Shown here in pieces: positions 11,141-22,067 of a stretch of DNA of 64,000 nt. The position numbers and the translations under genes were made by a program. The notes beneath the pieces were generated by a model. The model was given only the letters and a program-made list of their open reading frames with translations. It was not told the DNA's origin and did no database searches. Where the stretch lies: positions 48,075,175 through 48,139,174 of the forward strand of contig JAOANR010000003.1 of NCBI GenBank assembly GCA_030278955.1, written 5' to 3'. Each line of letters opens with the position of its first letter. Position 1 is the first letter of the stretch. Origin of the DNA: Hygrophila difformis (Eukaryota; Streptophyta; Magnoliopsida; Lamiales; Acanthaceae).

Positions 11141-11568
11141 TTAATTCTGATGGTGTGACCCTCCAGATTAAGTTCTATACCATTATCCTTTCTTACCCAT
11201 GGTTTATGATTTTCGAGAAAACTTAATCCCAAAATCATAACCCCATTATCTTTTCCGGCGGTACCTAAGACTCTAATCTCGTGTCCTGCACTTTCAATTG
11301 TTCCTTCATAGGTTCCAATCGATGGCTGCTTGTAGATGATGTTATGTCTTCTTTGGTTGAGTCCCATCTGGTTAAGAACTCGTCCAATCCCGCTAATTCT
11401 AAATCCGTCATATGGGCTGAGGTTGGAATCTTGTCGCATTATTCTTTCCACGGTTCGATTCAGGATTGTCATCCTTGAAAAGAATCCGGACAGGTTTTCA
11501 GTTGTCTGAATCCTGTCCTCTTCAGTCAGACTCGGTTGAAGATCCATCTGAATATGAGTCTGAGTCAC
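11137..11568 (-). pseudogene. Second retropepsin-like ORF of the pararetrovirus
   Basis: The 143-codon frame starts inside the end of the coat-protein frame (about 46 bases of overlap in another phase), and its stop overlaps the start of the protease frame. Its C-terminal half, GVMILGLSFLENHKPWV, has the hydrophobic-LG-x-x-FL pattern of the back half of retropepsin-like domains, but no DSG/DTG motif is visible. It could be a decayed protease-like domain or a movement-protein remnant. I cannot decide from sequence alone. Confidence 0.4.
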
Positions 11569-12910
11569 TTCTTAATTCTTCCTCGTAGATGCTTTCATCG
11601 GAGGGGATGTCTTCAAACTGATAGACTGGTACCAGCTTTCCATGGTAGACTACTTCCACGATATCCTCCGTGGCTTCGTACATTCGTACCTCATGATTCT
11701 GAGAGCAATCGGGTGAGATATGACCTCTAGCTCCACACTTCCAATAGTTGCAGTCCTTGAAAAACTTTTGTTTGCTCGGGTATGGGCTCGTCTGAATGTT
11801 CTCTTGGACGTCGTTCTCCCCAAGCTCCTTGCTGCTGAGCTAGTTGAACCTTGGGATGAACTCTTCGTCGTTCCCGTTCTTTGTCCAGTTTTGTATGATC
11901 TGGCCTTGCCCTTGGACCACCATGCTCTTCTTCTTAGGAATGGAGGTCTTCTGAAACTCCTACTGTATGAGCCTCGACTCTTCTTCTTTCTCCTCTTTTC
12001 TTCTGATTCTCCTATAATTGTTGGAAAATTGTTATTTTCACAGCAAAGAGGAGTTCTTTTTATTTTACCTCTTAGTCTCTTGATGTTCTTTTGGGCTGCT
12101 GCCTATTGACACCATTCTCTGAGCTTATCCTTTAAGAAGGACATTCTTCGGGCTATTGAGTCCACTGTACCAGGGGGTACTGTGTACGATTGGATCAACA
12201 TTTCTCTCAATGGGCTGCAGATCTTTGCAAAGAACATGGGACATGCTACTTCAGCTGTCATCTTACTCCGAAAATAGTATTTACAAAACCAGTAGATATA
12301 TTTGTCTAGTGCGCAAATACTTCTTAACTCCATACCCAACAGTGCTTGGGTGTAGACTTTGATTTTTTTTTTTTTCTGTTTTCTATTCTTCAAAATAACC
12401 ATCTCCTACAAAATGGGTTTTGAATAAGAGGCCAAACCTTTCGCAGATTGTGCTTTTGGATTCTCCTTCGAGTATTTGCTCTTTTAAAGCAGCCGTGGAG
12501 TTTTTCCAGCCCAGCTTCGCCGATCCTTCGAGACTTAGCTCTATTAATCGGACAAAGTTTTCTTTATCGAGATCCAGGGTGGTTGCTGCAATCTTCATTG
12601 AAGCTACCCATTCATCGATCAGGTCTTCGATGTTTCGGAAGTCGATAACGTCGAGGTTCAGTGTTATTCCATATGGATTTAATGGTTGTAACATCGTCTT
12701 GGCCCACGGTGTGGATTCTGGTGCTCTACTTGGGTTCCGTCCTGGGTTTCGTCTTGCATTGAGATGCACCTCAGGATACCTGTTCATGTGGAAGTCTGTA
12801 CTTTCTCTCATTGGGACATCAGGTGGTCCATCGTGGGTCACGTTGGATCCTGATTCTTCTGCATAACCCAGCTGAAGAACTTCATTGGGTTTTACATTAA
12901 CTAGATCCAT
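11522..12910 (-). pseudogene. Pararetroviral coat protein, frameshifted
   Basis: The 5' part (12383-12910) has the acidic/neutral N-terminus and a block with DLIDEWVASMKIAATTLDL and FVRLIELSLEGSAKLGW. The next part (12103-12402, another frame) has GMELRSICALDKYIYWFCK and a Cys-containing stretch. The 3' part is Lys/Arg-rich, then has KCGARGHISPDCS, a zinc-knuckle core whose first Cys spacing is unusual, and an acidic Asp/Ser tail ending at 11522. Frame changes are visible at a T-run near 12362-12375 and again before the knuckle, and stops occur near 12103 and 11846. The order of acidic, core, basic, knuckle and acidic regions is that of caulimovirid coat proteins. Confidence 0.65.
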
Positions 12911-13065
12911 AATCCCAAGTTGGGAAAATGATTCTGCTAATTCTTGTAGATCTGATAGATCTGCCCTGGAAACACTCAGTCGACTGTTTTTAGGAGATCG
13001 ATCATAAGCTCTTCTTGTGATTTCTGCTTTGGAACCATGATTGCTTTACCTTTTTGGTGTAAAGC

Positions 13066-13359
13066 TTATACTGGTCCAAATGCATCTCTAATATTGGCTT
13101 GGTTATTCTTGCAAGATCCAGGAATATCCTTATGCCTTTTCTTGATATCCGAAATGTCAAATTTCAGATTCAAAATCTCTTTCTTTAGATCTTGAAATAA
13201 TTTCAAGATTTCCTCTGTTGACTGATTCAAGTTATCTATTTTTCCAGGTATAATTAATACCCGGTTATCATAATCTTGAATCGTCTTTTGGATTTCTCTT
13301 AAGTCTTGTGATAACTTAGAGCTATCCGGATCAATTTCTTTCCAGTCAGTTCCTCTCAT
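13066..13359 (-). pseudogene. Coiled-coil ORF next to the viral primer site (VAP-like?)
   Basis: The 97-codon frame is mostly heptad-like (LSQDLREIQKTIQDY..., then IDNLNQSTEEILKLFQDLKK and EILNLKFDISDIKK). Caulimovirid virion-associated proteins are short coiled-coil proteins encoded before the coat protein, and this frame has that position. No DNA-binding basic tail is clear. It is the first ORF after the primer site on the - strand. Confidence 0.4.
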
Positions 13360-13565
13360 TTTTATGAAAGAAATTAATTTTAATAATATCTTATCTTATA
13401 GACAAGTTCAAGAATTACCTCTGGAAATTTCTAATTTTTATTTCCAAATTTTGGAAATAACTCGTAGATTTCAAATTAAATGAATCCATTAACTAATTAA
13501 ATCTTCACCATTAAGAGATAAAATATTATAAATAATATAATTAATATGTTCTTCAATAAAACCTA

Positions 13566-13578
13566 GGCTCTGATACCA
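13566..13578 (-). other. tRNA-Met primer-binding site of the pararetrovirus
   Basis: On the - strand the site reads TGGTATCAGAGCC, complementary to the 3' end of plant initiator tRNA-Met, the universal primer of caulimovirids. It lies 207 bases before the first viral ORF. Confidence 0.8.
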
Positions 13579-13609
13579 ATTTTCAAGCGCATTAGGAGTC
13601 ATTTGCATA

Positions 13610-13839
13610 ATGAAAAATTAAGTATATTGAGAAATGACTAAAGTTAATAAAGTCAAACTTTCTTGGGGTATGAATGAAATAAAGAAAAAGTTGTTGGGTT
13701 CCTTTATTAATTTCAAATTGGTTATATGGCCTAAATTTTACAAAACTGTGTTTGTTATGGTCTGTTTTCATAATTGTAACTTGTTATGGCCTAAAAGCGG
13801 AATAGCCTCATTGTTATGGCCCTTTTTAACATTTAACCC
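13610..13839 (-). repeat. Right arm of long diverged inverted repeat
   Basis: In reverse complement this arm starts GGGTTAAATG, contains three GGCCATAACAA-type words and one GACCATAACAA word, and continues with an ATTAATAAAGG / CTTTATTTCATT block in the same order as 6467-6700. Confidence 0.65.
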
Positions 13840-14327
13840 ATTTTTATTTTGCTGAATCACCTATATAGATTAGGAAAAATAGATCAATAACCGAATTGAC
13901 TTTAAAAATTTAAAAGCAGAAAAATGATGTATACGAAGCAAAACAACATATTATCAATTTTTTTTTGTGTGTTTAAATTAATTAAAGAAGTCCGTTCAAG
14001 TAATCTTTTAGCATTCAATTAAATTAACTAAGCTTCAATTGGTATGGGATGAAAACTAATTACTAATGGATGATATTTTAACAATATAGTTTTTATCCTG
14101 ATTTGTCAAAATCTGCATATCCAGAGGTGTTCCAGTGCAGAGGAACCAGTGCTATGCGTATGAATGCTGTCCAATAATACCAAATCAATGCAATCAAGGG
14201 AAAAAGGAAAGTGCATCTGTCAATAACAAAATTAATGGCTTGATTTATGTGTGATATGTAACTGCTATAAGGAGCAGAATTGGAGTTGTGTTGTGCCATT
14301 CGAAATTCAGAAACTTCATTAGGGAAT

Positions 14328-14723
14328 ATGGACGGGGACGCGAGATCAAGGATGCTGGACTTTAATTCCTTCCCGAACGAGATGGTCGACACCGGCGACC
14401 CTCAAATAACACCACTACTCGACTGTGACGACACCACCGATGCATCATTTGGGGATTAGTGTTTCTTTGTGAGCGACGCCAATGCTGTACAGCCATTGAA
14501 CGATTCAATTCGATCTACCAGATATGGTGTTGAGGGGGATGATGCAGATGCAATGCCGGAAACTGGAACATCCTCAATTCCGACTACAAATAGTGAGACG
14601 GGCGATGGTCGTGTAGGCTATGATGAAGGCTGTCGTGTCACACCCGTGATGACAGGTACCTTATATGATGCTTTAAGTAGAACACATAAACCCAGTACGA
14701 AAGTGAATATACATATAGCATAG
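14328..14723 (+). pseudogene. Degenerate exon-like frame with one internal stop
   Basis: From ATG at 14328 (MDGDARSRMLDFNSFPNEM...) the frame stays open for 132 codons apart from a single TAG at 14457. It is acidic and rich in Ser/Thr (GVEGDDADAMPETGTSSIPT). Base composition is richer in GC than the flanks. It is reminiscent of the unstructured N-terminal exon of transposase-derived genes, but I recognise no family. Confidence 0.3.
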
Positions 14724-15028
14724 ATAATACAGACCATATTCATTGTAAGGTTCATTGTAAGGTCGGACGGAAGAATGGCATAATTTGATTTTGGATGCTA
14801 CTGATGTATGATGGCTAAAAATAGCATGGTGTATTTTAAATATGGATCTGATAAATTTTGATTTTGGATGCTACAGATTTATGATGGATAAAATTTGTTA
14901 CAATAAATAAATTTGGTATTAGTTAAATAATTTTATGGATTATTAATTAAATTTTGAATATTTTGCAAAAAACAGTATTTTTTTTTGTTCCTTTCATTTG
15001 TCGGAATAGTCTCTACTATTTTTTGGCC

Positions 15029-15271
15029 TCAATATGAATTGCATATATAAAAGAATTTAAGGACTGTGAATTCAACACTGTGAAAGATGCATACAGTGCA
15101 ATACCTCACCTTCAAGTAATATAAAATTCGTTTAAGCACCAACTTGTCTGATTCGAATCTAGGGTGGCGAACGCAACTGTTGAAGTACCATACCTTCTTC
15201 TCGGTGGAATCGGCGACAAAAAGCACCCAATGTCCATCGCGTACATAGGGGAAAAAAAAGCTACAAAACAT
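15029..15271 (-). pseudogene. Ulp1-type (C48) peptidase fragment
   Basis: The frame contains DGHWVLFVADSTEKKVWYFNS. The His-Trp followed by a hydrophobic strand, Asp, basic residues and a Tyr/Phe-Asn/Asp-Ser end is the catalytic-His region of plant Ulp1-like cysteine peptidases, which are often carried by MULE and CACTA elements. The fragment is short, and the Asp and Cys parts of the triad are not found nearby. Call by motif memory. Confidence 0.4.
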
Positions 15272-16307
15272 ATAGGAACAATGTTAGATAACATAATTAG
15301 ACAAAAAGGAAATCATTTTCACAGGTCATGTACGCGTAGGGGGGAAAAGCTGCATAACATCTCATACACAGATGACATCATCAAGTTGAAAGGAAAATAA
15401 CATACTGTGGACTATGCAAAGGAGTTCGCAACACAGATACAAAGGCAGGACAACATTGATATAATAGTGAGGTCATAACATATCAATACCATTGCTATAA
15501 CACTTAGATGCAGGTGAACAAGCATCATAAAAAGGGTATGCAGCACAGGGCAACAATGTTTGCTGATGGAACATGTTTCTGCTACTGCTAGAACACGTGG
15601 ATTCAGATTAAAAAGCATCAATACAAGGTTATGTTGGGAAACAGATTTTGTAAGACCGAAAAAAGTGGTCCAATGGATAAGAAAGGATGAGACAAAAATT
15701 CCACACACAATCAGTTATAAAAAATAAAAATATATACATAATCTTTTTGAAATGGGACCACAATCTTGGCCCACCACCACACGTGTAATGATAAGAATCC
15801 CTCGTAAAATAGTCTCACGATTTGAGGGGAAATAAAAATGCAACATCCCCAAAATCTGTCACAGTTACTACAACCATAAAAGGAATTATAATACTAAAAT
15901 CTACTGCCATATATAGTTAAAAATCATATAGCACAATTTCTTCATCTAAAGATCATCTCTGGATATCAAGAGGCAAGACAGAAACCCACTCGGTATTTTA
16001 ACTGTTTCGATTGATTTTCTTCTAATTAAGTACTTTTAGGAGTTAGCTTTGTTTCTATTATCTACATATTTCAATTGTACATCATTTTTAAATTATTAAA
16101 CCTGGAATGAAATAGCAACCATTATACAAGAAAAATTGTAAATCATTTAATTTAAGCTTGAATTGGATTTTATTTACAATAATAAAAAAACATGTCATAT
16201 ACAACTTTTTTTATTTATTAAAAGAAAAATGTAGGCCATGAATGGCACCAAGAAAAAAGATCTTGTGCTATACTCTGGTGATCTCTTCCCTACCGAGGCG
16301 CACAAAA
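15272..16307. other. No gene recognised
   Basis: AT-rich sequence with short frames only and no clear repeat or motif. It borders the left end of the Tekay-like element at 16308. Confidence 0.5.
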
Positions 16308-18249
16308 TGTAAAACCCCGAAAATTCAAACCTGATTTTTGCAAGTATTACCGCCCTACTAACTATCCTAAACTAGTGACCAGCTAATTTAAAACAACTAG
16401 TACAAGGCTGAGCAAACTTAAAGTGACCACCTGTTTAATCCAATTTAATGCAGAAGCTAGAATAAATCAAAACACATAGGCACATGAAAAAGGTCTCACA
16501 AAATAATAATATAACAGTACCACCAACTCATCCAGGCTACAAGCCTCACAAAAACAACATTTGACAGCATGCCAATATCTAAAACAGGGCTACCAGCCCA
16601 AAGTAATAAATCACATAAGGCCACAGGCTGACAGAATGTAAATCCTAGGCTCACAAGCCTCAACTAGTCAAAGCAGGTATCAAGTAATAGCAAATCAACA
16701 GAGTACCGCATAAATATATATAATAAAATGATCATGAAAATCATATCTGTGTGATCGCTCATCCCCATACCCCTATCATGCTCTAGCGCCTCCAGCAGGA
16801 TCTACAAAACATACAAAAGCAAAGGGAGTCTGTACAACGTACTGAGCAAGGCAACGTGCCGCGGAGTAAGGGAAAAGAGAGCAACAAAGATAAAATAATA
16901 ATACATAATAATAACATGAATTACCTGGCAGAATATAAATAAAGCAATACAACATTACACCATCCCATACCGGTGCTTCAACCACAAACATACAATTTAT
17001 GCAAGTGATGTATGGCCTAACATACACCTATCTACCCTATATGCATATGCAAATGAATATGCCTACCCGGCACCTAAAACCCAGGCGGTATGAACCCACA
17101 GGTGAGGATATCATCAACTCCAACCCGTTACAGGGTAACATACACCATCCCGCAGGGACCACAGACATCACAGCCAATATCACAAGCATAACAGCCAATA
17201 TCCAGATATAACAGCCAATATCCACCCCGCAGGGCCATCGGGACTCAACAACACCGGTGAAGGCTGCCCAATCAATCACATCGTCATCACAACCCATCGG
17301 GTCCAAAATCATCAATACCAATGCAATGCCATGCATATACAACTATTCTAGAAGTGATCCAACACCTAACACTAGGTTTGCATGCTTCTCACGCATTAGA
17401 TATTTAGGCAAAACCCCCTAGGCTCAAGCACAACATTACAATTCATCAAGCACGAAAAGTAATCATCATAACGTGTTTCAACAATTCTACCAAGCTATTC
17501 AACAAGTTCCACGGGTTAATTATACAATCCATAACCCTCAAATAATTCTAGGAGAAGTCTAAACCAACATTGGAACAAGAGTCAAAGCATTAACATTGAA
17601 AACCGGGCAGAACAGCGCACGAACACAGTGCTGCCTGGGCTGGCGCACTGTCGGCGCGTTTTGCGCTCAGACCGCGCCAAGGGAGCACGGTCTGCAACAG
17701 ACCTGTGCAGCAGGTCGTCATCCGGCGACTTGGCCGGAAAATCATCCCCCGATACCCCCCAAACACGTAATTTAAGCCATAGACCCTTGCCTCAATGTCT
17801 TCCAATGATTAACACCTCCAATTCGTTCGATTTCGGAATTCGATCGATCAAAACAACCAAAAATCAACCAAAACCTAACATTTCAAAACATCTCTAAATC
17901 ACCACCAAAACGAACGAAATAAAAATCAATACGAAGAAGATGATGAGGAGAAACGCTTACTAGCAACGGATTAAACGATTGGCCAAGAAACGCGATGATT
18001 TGAGCAAGTCCAAGATCACCCCCAAACCCTCCAACACGTCGGCCTCCTCTCTTTTTCTTCTCCCGTTTCTTCCCCCTTTTTTCCAAAATCAGAAAATGGC
18101 CCCATTTAACTCTCCAATGACTGAATATTTACAAATAGCCCCCTATCCATTCTCAAATAGTTCAAATTAACCTCACCTGGGCTTGAGTGCAATTAAACTC
18201 ATCACTAAATCATTTAAACAGTCCAATTTAAATAAATCTAGTCATTACA
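16308..18249 (-). repeat. 3' LTR of the Tekay-like element
   Basis: A 1942-bp repeat starting TGTAAAACCCCG and ending AGTCATTACA in + strand terms, so it has TG...CA ends. The first 900 bases match 23225-24137. Tandem AGCCAATATC words occur around 17160-17225. Confidence 0.8.
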
Positions 18250-18263
18250 TTCCCCCCCCCCTT
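18250..18263 (-). other. Polypurine tract of the Tekay-like element
   Basis: On the - strand AAGGGGGGGGGGAA directly precedes the LTR start TGTAATGACT. This is the expected position of the plus-strand primer. Confidence 0.7.
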
Positions 18264-18395
18264 ACGATCATTTTGTCCCCGAAATGCACATTCAAGAACA
18301 TGATCAAAATCAAAAAGCAAAGGGACAATGTTACCTCAAAGCGACGGAGTCAAGTCCAAGTTTGGGTATTTCAGCTTCATATGCTCATCGGTTTC

Positions 18396-18620
18396 CTAAA
18401 TAGCATCTTCAGCCCCACGCCTAGACCACATCACCTTAACCATCGGGATGGTTTTGTGCCTCAGGACTCTTTCCTTTACATCAATCACCCGAACTTGATA
18501 CTCCTCATACTCAAGACTTGCATCCAACTCAATCTCATCAGGCTGAATAATCTTAGATAGATCAGATACATGAAAAAAATCATGAGCTCGCCCCACTTGC
18601 AAAGCCAACTTATAAGCCAC
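18396..18620 (-). pseudogene. Integrase tail with chromodomain-like end
   Basis: The frame contains HDFFHVSDLSKII, the conserved FHVS-L-K block after the integrase core, then YEEYQVRVIDVKERVLRH and PMVKVMWSRRGAEDA. That last run resembles the V-K-V-W...E-A-T-W segment of Tekay/Del chromodomains, which target insertion to chromatin. The final aromatic residue after EDA is lost. Confidence 0.6.
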
Positions 18621-18751
18621 TTTACAACTCTCTCCACAATCTCATAGTCTCGGGCTCAGCTTGCCCTTCTTACCGAACTGGCGTACCCTTTTCATAGGCG
18701 ATACCCGCAGTAATACCCTATCACAAATCTCAAACTCGACATCTCGACGAT

Positions 18752-19650
18752 CTAAATCAGCATAACTCTTCTGTTTGTCCTGAGTCTTTTCATTTGATGC
18801 CTGATGATCCTCACTAGCTCAACAGTCTGCTCAATCATTTCAGGATCCACATTCACCTTATTTGTTGGCTCATTCCAACATAAGGACTCCTGCACTTCCT
18901 CGCATACAATGCCTCGAGGGACCCATACCGATAATCGCATGATAACTGTTATTGTAACTGAACTCCACCAAACTGAGGTGATTTTCCCAACTACCCTGAA
19001 AGTCCAGTGCACAAGCTCGCAACATATCGTCTAATGTCTTAATGGTCCTCTCTGTCTGACTATCAGACTGAGGATGCCATGCAGTACTCATGTAGGATGC
19101 CATGCAGTACTCATGATAATTTGCGTGCCAAACGCTGCGTGCTCATCCTTCCAAAACTTGGACATGAATCTGGAATCCCGACCAGACAAAATCTCCTTGG
19201 GAATCCCAAACCTTTTAACAACATGGTGAATGTAAGCTGAGTAAGCTGACTCATACTCCATGTCAGTCTCATAGGTATGAACACTGCACTATTTGTCAAA
19301 CGATCCACCACTACCCAGATAGTGTCCATCTTCCTCACAGTCTGTGGCAGTCCTGTCATAAAATCCATGGAAATGGATTCCCACTTCCATTCAGGTACTG
19401 CTAAAGGCTGTAGCAAACCCACCGGCCTCATGTGCTCCATCTTCACTCGCTGACAAGTAGCACACTTAGCCACATAATCAACTATCTCCCTCTTCATGTT
19501 GTTCCACCAGTAAGTCTGTCGGATGTCTTTATACATCTTTGTGACCCCTGGGTGAATAGAATATTGAGTTGTATGAGCCTCATCCATGACCTTTCTCTTC
19601 AAGTCATCACAGCACTCCGGAATGCACCACCTATCACCATATCTCACCAT
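18752..19650 (-). pseudogene. Integrase of the Tekay-like element, broken
   Basis: The frame 19111-19650 has HPGVTKMYKDIRQTYWW and CATCQRVKMEH, the HHCC zinc domain, then WESISMDFMTGLP with the first catalytic Asp and VVVDRLTNSAVFIP. The next frames hold AWHPQSDSQTERT (the Glu region) and LVEFSYNNSYH. A frame change occurs near 19105 and a short tandem duplication (TAGGATGCCATGCAGTACTC) lies at 19070-19110. Confidence 0.8.
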
Positions 19651-19695
19651 GCCCTTCTCATCAATTCTGAAACCCGGAGCCTTACCATCCAGAAT

Positions 19696-20275
19696 CTACT
19701 GTCTCAATACTGCCATCTCCCCGCTATCATGCTGACTAGCGAATATTTCATATATCAAAGATGATGTAGTGACTAATATGTTTAGAGTGTGCTGAACAGA
19801 GCTAACAGAAACTACTTGAACCTCAAGTTTGAGTAGCTCTCTGCGCCATTCAGGCATCACCCCGAAACATGCCACTGAATGATGCTCCGTCCTGCTCAAA
19901 GCATCTACAACCCGGTTCGCCTTTCCCTCAATTTATTGAATATCTGTGTCATAGTCCTGCAAAAACTCCATCCACTTCCTCTGTCTGCCAGACTTTGAGA
20001 GCATGCACTACCGCTGCCATCTCCAAATCGTGAGTCGGGTAGTTCTGCTCATGTGGCTTAAGCTATCGAGATGCATATGCAAACACCTTCATATTCTGCA
20101 TCAACACACAACCTAAACCCTTAACTGACGCATCCGTGTAAACTTCATACTCACCTGAATCATCTGGTAGTACCAAAACAGGTGCCTCAGTCACTTTCTT
20201 CTTTAAAAGCTCAAATGCCCACTCACAATTGTCATCCCACCTAAATCTGACATCCTTTCTCGACAATCTAGTCAA
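19696..20275 (-). pseudogene. RNase H region of the Tekay-like element, broken
   Basis: YEVYTDASVKGLGCVLMQ gives the first catalytic Asp, followed by KVFAYASR. The remaining RNase H and the linker to integrase are in pieces with several stops. Confidence 0.65.
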
Positions 20276-20317
20276 AGGTCTAGCAATACAGGAAAACCCC
20301 TCAATGAATCTGCAGTG

Positions 20318-21438
20318 TTAGCCAAAACGACCCAAGAAACATCGGGTCTCTCCCACATTCCTCGGGGCTTGCCATTTCAGAACCGCTTCCACCTTAGCAG
20401 GGTCAACTGCAATACCCTCACCAAAAATATTGTGTCCAAGAAACGACACCTTCTCCAACCAGAACTCACATTTAGAGAGTTTAGCATATAGCTTATGTTC
20501 TCGCAATGTGTTCAACACTGTCCTCAGATGACCCGCATGTGCCTTGCGAGTCGGCGAATAGACCAGAATATCATCTATGAACACAACCACGCACACATCT
20601 AGCAGGGGATGGAATACCCTTGCATAAGATCCATGAAGATCGCTGGTGCGTTAGTCAAATCAAAAGGCATGATCGTGAATTCAAAGTGTTCATAACGAGT
20701 TCTGAATGCTGTCTTAGGCCTATCAGCCTCTGCCACCCTTATCTGATGGTAGCCCGATCTCAAATCAATCTTACAGAGAACACTAGCCCCTCTCAGCTGA
20801 TCAAACAGATCCTCAATCTAAGGTAAAGGATACTTGTTCTTCACCGTGATTCGATTCGAGCCACTGTAATCGATGCACATCCTCATCGTCCCATCATTCT
20901 TCTTAACAAACAATACTGGAGCTCCCCAAGGCGAGCTACTCGGCTGGATATACCCCTTACTAGTATGCTCATTCAACTGATCCTTCAACTCCTTCAGTTC
21001 AGCAGGAGCCATCCGGTAAGGAGCCTTAGAAATAGGAGCTGCATCAGGCATCAGCTCGATAGTGAAATCAATCTCCCGAGCAGGTGGGAGACAAGGAATT
21101 TCATCGGGGAAGACATCCCCGAACTCAGATACAACCGGGACACTTGAAGCAGCGGGAACCTCTGCTTGAAGACCCCTCATTTGCCACAAAGAAAGTGAAC
21201 AAACCCTGCGCATCAAATCACACAACGCAGCAACAGAAACCACACTAATAGCAGGTGTAATAAAAAAAGGTCGGTAAGATACATACTCACCGACAGGATC
21301 TCGAAAGGAAACACGTGGAATACCACAATCGATAACCGCACGATGGCGAGGCAGCCAATTCATGCTCAGAATTACATCAAAATCAGCCAGACTAACAACC
21401 ACCAAGTCGGCCCCGAACTCACGGTGCTCGATGCTCAA
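20318..21438 (-). pseudogene. Reverse transcriptase of the Tekay-like element, broken
   Basis: The frame 20818-21438 includes [42 protein letters not shown] and TVKNKYPLP, the front of Ty3 RT. The usual residues after CIDY are altered to SGSN. The frame 20318-20596 has [10 protein letters not shown], the catalytic pair, and FLGHNIF. The stretch between (20597-20817) encodes the DLR and FGL/NAP regions in shifted frames. Confidence 0.85.
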
Positions 21439-21463
21439 TACCGCTTCTCACCATATATGATCA

Positions 21464-21670
21464 CTATGAATGATATAGCAAGGAAACATACATCTGGTAG
21501 GGCACCAACGGTCCTACTCCGTGCTCCCGCACAAATCGCAAAGCCACGAACGAACACGAGGCTCCCGAATCAAATAATACTAAGGCAGAGTGATTCGCAA
21601 CAGTAATAGTACCTAAATAGGGTACAAAGTTTACAAAGACAGAGCAAAACAAAAGAAAATAAACAACCAC
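21464..21670 (-). pseudogene. Retropepsin region of the Tekay-like element
   Basis: ALVLFDSGASCSFVALRF contains the DSGAS catalytic motif of Ty3 proteases. The frame ends before the second conserved ILG-like motif, which is found downstream as [10 protein letters not shown] at the start of the 20818-21438 frame. Confidence 0.75.
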
Positions 21671-21697
21671 GGGAATTTAAAACACACCTGCAAGAAA

Positions 21698-21904
21698 TCA
21701 TCCCGGCGATGGCAATGACCCACCTCTGTCCAGGACATTCAATTTGCCACCTCTGTCAGCCCGAACCGGTCTACCCCTGCCAGCATGTGGGCAATCTGCT
21801 CGGCGATGACCGACTTCGTGGCAAGTCCAGCAATGGAACACTGGTCGTCCATCGGGACCAACCTCACGAACAGGTAGCGGTGCACGGCCACCACCCCTGC
21901 CCAC
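21698..21904 (-). pseudogene. Gag zinc knuckle of the Tekay-like element
   Basis: FHCWTCHEVGHRRADCP is a complete CX2CX4HX4C knuckle within an Arg/Gly-rich stretch. It belongs to the C-terminus of gag; the frame to the main gag segment is broken. Confidence 0.75.
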
Positions 21905-22067
21905 ATCAGCATGACCACCATCACGGTGACCCCGAACAGCGGGCTGACCCCTCTGATCGCCACCTCTATGACCCTCATGGCCCTGGTCCCTGTGCCTCTT
22001 CCTAATTTGTCACTGCTGGCGTTCCACAGCCCGACTCTCCTCTACATACAAGGCCTGATCGAACGCC

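Larger units (their letters stand above)
6930..13585 (-). mobile_element. Endogenous caulimovirid (pararetrovirus), degraded
   Basis: Read on the - strand the order is: tRNA-Met-type primer site (13566-13578), coiled-coil ORF, coat protein, retropepsin-like ORF, protease, RT, RNase H, P6-like ORF, then a promoter with a TATA box. There is no integrase and no LTR, as expected for Caulimoviridae. The copy starts at the primer site and ends in the leader after the promoter, close to one whole genome opened near the replication start. Frameshifts, in-frame stops and a MITE insertion show that it is not functional. No movement-protein ORF was found between the primer site and the coat protein. Confidence 0.8.
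6467..13839. mobile_element. Candidate Mutator-like (MULE) shell enclosing a pararetrovirus
   Basis: The outer borders are GAGTTAATAGTTAATT (left) and, read inwards from the right, GGGTTAAATGTTAAAA. They are flanked by an identical 9-bp direct repeat ATTTTTATT at 6458-6466 and 13840-13848. Nine-base target duplications and long inverted ends beginning with G are hallmarks of MULEs. The inverted ends (about 230 bp) both contain repeated GGCCATAACAA words. No MULE transposase was seen. The 9-bp repeat is pure A/T, which weakens it. Two histories are possible: the virus inserted into a MULE, or the MULE ends carried it. Confidence 0.55.

Noticed and set aside
11720..12109. 129-codon Leu-rich + strand frame
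   Set aside because: Reverse reading of the Lys/Arg/Glu-rich coat-protein tail on the - strand; such shadows look hydrophobic.
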